A DNA stretch of 22,507 bases from NCBI GenBank assembly GCA_003427395.1, contig BFEA01000130.1, forward strand, positions 361,878-384,384. Reading direction: 5' to 3'. Origin of the DNA: Chara braunii. Taxonomy: Eukaryota > Streptophyta > Charophyceae > Charales > Characeae. Positions within the stretch are counted from its first letter, which is position 1. Every line of letters begins with the position of its first letter. Below the pieces are notes generated by a model that saw only the letters and a program-made list of their open reading frames with translations, made no database searches and was not told where the DNA came from. Positions 18,925-22,507 of this stretch are shown one piece after another. The position numbers were made by a program, and so were the translations under genes.

Positions 18925-19203
18925 TGTGACGCCCAACCTCACGCCCGGCGCGACTTTCTGATCGGAGTCTAGTGTGGGCCTGGAAGTGTGAAAAGGGGTG
19001 TGCCAAGGATTTTTGGAAAGTGGGGGTGGAGTCCCAGGTTAGAACTGGGATCTCCTGTGGCAAGGCTCAGGAACATAGGGGTAAGCAGGCTAAGGGATGG
19101 GTTACTTCTACAATTACCGCTTAGTTGGATCGGAACGTGTCGTTGGGCCTTAGGAAAAATCCAATAACACCGCCCCCAGCATCGGCCCGGTTCCGACTCG
19201 TAA

Positions 19204-19670
19204 TTACCTTCTCCTCCGGTTCTGCTTGCGCGACTGCCTGCGTGGTTCGGTCGGCTGCCACGTGGCTTTGGCTTGGGTTTGCCGAGCGACTCCCGAGGTC
19301 CGGGGTGTCTTACGCGGTCGACACTCTTTACACGGCGTGCGGGGCCAATAAGGGGCGATGGAATTGCACGGGACCACCACGACTTGATGGTACGGAAGGA
19401 GGAGGTGAAAGGGAGGAAAGTTAGTGGCGATAACAACGAAGCCGGGGGAGATGAAATATTCTTGTTATACGTAGTCGGGTAGTCGGGGCCCCTCGGATCG
19501 TTGGTCACGGCTCGGTAAAAATCCCTTGCACACAACCGATCGTTTGTTAGACAGGGGAATTCCAGGTGCTTCAGACTCCCTTTTTGTCTAGGTTGTTCCC
19601 CTCCCTAGTATCCCCCATACGGGTCATACCCTGAGTCCTGCGGTCTTCCCTAATCCGCGACGCTCATCAT
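19204..19670 (-). pseudogene. ORF0: LTR-encoded accessory protein, element 2 copy
   Basis: On the minus strand ATG-ATG at 19670 opens MMSVAD, then TAG, then DSGYDP, EFPCLT, RAVTNDPRGPDYPTTYN. A 1-nt deletion near 19460 shifts the frame, after which FISPGFVVIATNFPPFHLLL, NSIAPYWPRTPC, a Cys-x2-Cys (CKEC) and a basic tail (RRQSRKQNRRRR, stop at 19206-19204) follow. A second TAG lies shortly after DSGYDP. Against the 5' copy, I count about 16 silent third-position changes and 9 changed codons over the core, the reverse of what random drift gives. This is the main evidence that ORF0 is a real protein. Confidence 0.7.
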
Positions 19671-20178
19671 CGTGTCATCCCGTCGAGTCGATAATTGTTC
19701 GCGTGTGGACGCGTGTAGGCTGCGATCGTTAGATCGCGTTTGCGCGCGCACATACGTGTCCGATTCGGGAAGCGTGAAGTTCTGGTCCTACATGCTAATC
19801 GTTATGCGACACAAACAATCACTCAATCATCAATCATTCAGCGGTTTCGCAACAAACGAGATTCCTGGACTATGCAAAGCACATCGCATTATGGTCCAAG
19901 CATACATCTGACATGGCAACACATCAACTCATATTGCGAGCTAAGACGAGCCGAAGAGAAACGACAAGCACATCATTAATTTGCGCAAAAACTCATCCAT
20001 CCATCATACATAAAAGAAAGAATCAAAATCGAGAGAAGCACCAGTTAATGGCGAAAACCGAGAACTTGAAAGATGTGGAAGGGAATAGAAGGGCGAATCG
20101 CCCAAGTCCGAAATCAAAACGTATACACAAGATTGGAGGAAACAAAAGGAAAAACGCAACCCCACGTCCATCCACCTC

Positions 20179-20180
<2 letters not shown>

Positions 20181-20236
<56 letters not shown>
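20181..20236 (-). repeat. (GA)n microsatellite inside element 2 LTR, 56 nt
   Basis: A CT run on the + strand, GA in the sense of the element, at the same position as in element 1. Confidence 0.97.
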
Positions 20237-20239
<3 letters not shown>

Positions 20240-20394
20240 GCGGACAGTCCGTCGTCTCGCACCAACCCACGAAGTTGTCACCCCGCCAGGTTCGCCCGCG
20301 CCCACAGTCCGTCGTGGCCCGCGTCAACCCCGACACCCGTCACATTACCCCGCGCATTCGGCACCAGCTCGTCGGGTCGCCCAACTCCCACTTC

Positions 20395-20400
20395 ACTCAC
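20395..20400 (-). promoter_or_regulatory. 5' splice-site-like motif, element 2 LTR
   Basis: AAGTAAGAG|GTGAGT on the minus strand, identical to element 1 over this word although the surroundings differ. Confidence 0.4.
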
Positions 20401-20420
20401 CTCTTACTTTGCTCGTGAGC

Positions 20421-20497
20421 CTGGTTAAGAGAGCTATCTAATCGCGCAGCCCCGAGCTTCCAACAACTGGTTAAGAGAGCTATCTAATCGCGCAGCC
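20421..20497. repeat. Tandem duplication in element 2 LTR, 46-bp period
   Basis: A 31-nt segment starting CTGGTTAAGAGAGC occurs at 20421 and again at 20467. Element 1 LTRs hold one copy, so this is specific to element 2. Confidence 0.92.
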
Positions 20498-20500
20498 GAA

Positions 20501-20507
20501 ATTTATA
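20501..20507 (-). promoter_or_regulatory. TATA box of element 2 LTR (TATAAAT)
   Basis: TATAAAT on the minus strand follows CATGCATGCACGC, as in element 1. Confidence 0.5.
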
Positions 20508-21263
20508 GCGTGCATGCATGCGCGAAGAACACGGAATTGCAAGGACTCAGAAGGAGAAGGGGAAGGGAGTGCCTACGGTCTGCAATCTGCATGGCCAGAT
20601 TGCGGCGTAGGGGTCGTAGCCACTCTACGCATCGATCCGATCATGCAGCCCGCGGGCTACTAGACACAACAAAAGAAAAAGAGGGCGGGAAAGACAAAGG
20701 TCAAAAAGAGAGATACAGTTACAGTGGCGCCCGACCAAAAATTACGGTTACACACGCGGGATTAAAGGCACCTGCTAATCAGAGCTCCGTTGCAGTCGCA
20801 AAAAGAAGCGCGCAAGCAAAAAGGCATCGCACGACAAAAGAAATCCTAAATTCTTAAATTCCTAGCTAATGCAAAAAGGAAATAAAGCACAAATCCCGAA
20901 AAGAAAGTTCGAAATTCCGAGAGTTGTCGAGGGTTCGACAAGATTCAAAAAGAATTTAAAAAAGAAAGAAGCACGAATTCTCGCGCGATTGTCGCGCGGA
21001 AAATCCAACAGTGAAAACGAAAAGAAGCGACGTCAACCATTGTTAATCGTGCGCGTCTGCGCGCCAGCCACTCAAACGATCATCCTGGGACTCGCCCGGA
21101 CTCGAACCCAGCCATCGAAAAGAAGCGACGCAAAAAGGACGAAAAAGCGAGGACACCGATGCAATTTCCTGTCGATCCCGATCTCCCGTAATTGGCCCAT
21201 CCTTCCCAACTTAGGACCCCTCATTGCAATCGCGCCGAAAATCGTGCGACGCAGAAAGTGGTT

Positions 21264-21279
21264 CGTCACATATGTGACG
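21264..21279. other. 16-bp palindrome at internal/LTR junction of element 2
   Basis: CGTCACATATGTGACG is a perfect palindrome spanning the start of the 3' LTR. The internal side (TTGGGCGTCACA) equals the last 12 nt of the LTR, with TA between. Element 1 has the same arrangement with one mismatch in the palindrome (15942-15957). Confidence 0.9.
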
Positions 21280-21432
21280 CCCAAGGGGTTCCAATCTTGA
21301 GCAAGCTCCTGCTTGCTTGTCATCATGACACGTGTCAATCTCTCTAATCGATCGACACGCGAAGCTCTCTATGTGCCACTTACCGTGCAAAGGAGTGTGG
21401 AAGTCACCTTGTGTGGCATACATAGCTCTATC
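21271..21432 (-). other. 3' UTR of element 2
   Basis: Matches the end of the element 1 UTR, with the GGTAAGTGG motif, TGTCGATCGATT and the hairpin kept. No polypurine tract is visible next to the LTR. Confidence 0.7.
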
Positions 21433-22507
21433 CTACAAGTTCCTTGGGAAGGGCAATCTAATTACCGACGGGGGAGGCAGAGGAGGATTTTGGGGAAGAG
21501 GGGGCATGTATCGATCGATGGTCGGGGACTCGAAGGCGGGAAGGGAGGTGTAGTGGATGGAACGATGGATGCGGGGGAAGCGAGACTCCTCGTTTTGATG
21601 AGGGAGGGCGGCGATGTAGTCGGGGTAAAGAGTGGAGAGGGTACGGCGGAGCACGGCACGAAAATGTTCATAGTTTTCGCAAGCGGGAATCGCTCCTGAT
21701 ATAACACAATATATTTATGTATTGTTATATTCCCACCAGTGCGTGCTGAATAGAAGGACATGAGGAAGAAAGGAGTCTACCGCAAAGTGAGTGGTAGCGT
21801 GCGGAGTAATGGTGGCTAGAAGGCGGATGGCGTAAAGTTGGTGGAAAAGGTCGGGTGGAAAAGGTCGGGAGGAAAAGGGCACCATCCCACGGGGAATGGG
21901 GGTCGTCCATGGAGCTGGGAGAGGGTCAGGAAGTCAAGGGGACGGCGCGATAACGACCGGGGACGAAGCCCGATCGCCCGCATTTTGACGAAGGCAAAGG
22001 GCAGGGCGGGGAGGGGAACCAGACGGAGTTAGCGATTCGCTCCTTCTTCGACGACGGCTTCCTGATCCCTCTGCTGAGGCTGCATCGGCTTCGTCCTCCT
22101 CCCGCGGGGGCTCCGGATCGAGCCACGTATTCCCTAGTGAGAGGTCCGGCGGGGATCTTTCCCTGATCGGTCGTTTCCCTTCTGCCTTCTCTCTCCGCTT
22201 CCGCTCTTCTGCCTCTTCTTCTTCCTTACTCCGATCGCGTCGACGGCTCGGTTCTTCCGATCCACCTCCTTCCTTTTCTTCCTAGTAATCTGGGTCGTCG
22301 CGATCCTCGCTCGATTCTTCCTCGGCTTCTTCTTCTTCTTCTTCTTCTTCTTCTTCTTCACTCTCCCCTTCTTCTCCCTCCTGTTGCTGCGTGTTCCCTC
22401 GCCGAATGATAGGGTCCCAAAGTGCGACATTGGTGGCGTCCAGGGTTGTCGAACCCCGACCCCGGGACCCCGCCGGGGTTCCGGGGTTCCGGGGGTCGGC
22501 ACCCGGG
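21433..22507 (-). pseudogene. ORF3 of element 2, C-terminal part, degenerate and cut by window end
   Basis: On the minus strand the frame through the (GAA)n tract (22320-22360) gives LWDPII, a long Glu run, ESSEDRDDPDY, a TAG that fits CAG, and a charged helix (RKRREKAEGKR). It then continues to the C-terminal domain: AIGLRPRSLSRRPLDFLTL, a shift near 21930, then PFPPDLF, YAIRLLATITPH, IYCVISGAIPACENY, TLYPDYIAALPH and a Pro-rich end with TAG at 21435-21433. The order of acidic region, charged helix and C-terminal domain is the same as in element 1. One TAA lies in the domain before IYCV. The (GAA)n tract also gives a poly-Lys frame, which is a shadow. Confidence 0.72.

Larger units (their letters stand above)
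18925..21270 (-). repeat. 3' LTR of element 2
   Basis: On the minus strand it starts TGTGACGAACC (21270) and ends GGTTGGGCGTCACA (18925). The terminal inverted repeat TGTGACG/CGTCACA is perfect. It contains a TATA box, splice-donor-like motif, GA tract and ORF0 in the same order as element 1. The flank after its end does not match element 1. Confidence 0.93.
18925..22507 (-). mobile_element. Element 2: 3' part of a related LTR retrotransposon, cut by window end
   Basis: On the minus strand it reads ORF3 C-terminal part (22507 to 21433), 3' UTR (21432 to 21271) and 3' LTR (21270 to 18925). It faces element 1 tail-to-tail. Its LTR and ORF3 are clearly related to those of element 1 but diverged, so it is a separate subfamily and not a duplicate of element 1. 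The rest of the element lies beyond the window. Confidence 0.93.

Noticed and set aside
21085-21116. T-arm-like word GGTTCGAGTCC on the minus strand in the element 2 LTR
   Set aside because: The aligned element 1 LTR sequences lack it and no other tRNA arms are near.
22134-22502. Poly-Lys frame on the minus strand
   Set aside because: Another frame of the same (GAA)n tract gives the Glu-rich region, in order with the conserved ORF3 parts.

Overview
The window is nuclear DNA of a land plant dominated by Ty3/gypsy-type LTR retrotransposons. Two signs suggest a seed-free plant (lycophyte, fern or hornwort) rather than a seed plant. First, 1544-1675 carries the 3' end of a group II intron joined to a mitochondrial atp9 exon, a piece of mitochondrial DNA in the nucleus; as far as I know seed-plant atp9 normally has no intron. 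Second, the primer-binding site is of the plant initiator-Met tRNA type. The species assignment is inference.

Layout. 1-5172 is intergenic DNA with no gene I can support. It holds dinucleotide repeats, the atp9 fragment, a poly-A and a poly-T tract, a GC-rich minisatellite, a foldback (MITE-like) repeat at 2863-3061, a 38-bp tandem duplication and a poly-C run. 5173-18311 is one complete but dead element of about 13.1 kb (element 1, + strand), flanked by ACTG on both sides. Its order is 2.4-kb LTR, PBS, gag, protease, RT, RNase H, PHD finger, integrase, a third ORF (ORF3) of unknown function, 3' UTR, LTR. 18316-18924 is a spacer. 18925-22507 is the 3' end of a related but diverged element (element 2, - strand), arranged tail-to-tail with element 1 and cut off by the window end.

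How the parts work together. gag through integrase reads as one polyprotein, broken by about 16 stop codons, all explainable as C-to-T (or G-to-A) changes, and by four small frameshifts. It ends at a TGA that overlaps the ATG of ORF3 (ATGA), suggesting coupled translation of ORF3. Each LTR carries a (GA)n tract, a TATAAAT-type box, a conserved splice-donor-like site and a small ORF (here called ORF0) with a Cys-x2-Cys and an Arg-rich tail. Comparing element 1 with element 2 shows mostly silent changes in the core of ORF0 and a conserved C-terminal domain in ORF3, so both look like real accessory proteins of this lineage.

The most unusual points are the LTR-encoded ORF0, the PHD finger between RNase H and integrase, ORF3 with its ATGA overlap, and an LTR-end mimic that forms a palindrome where a polypurine tract would be expected. 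All element genes here are pseudogenes.
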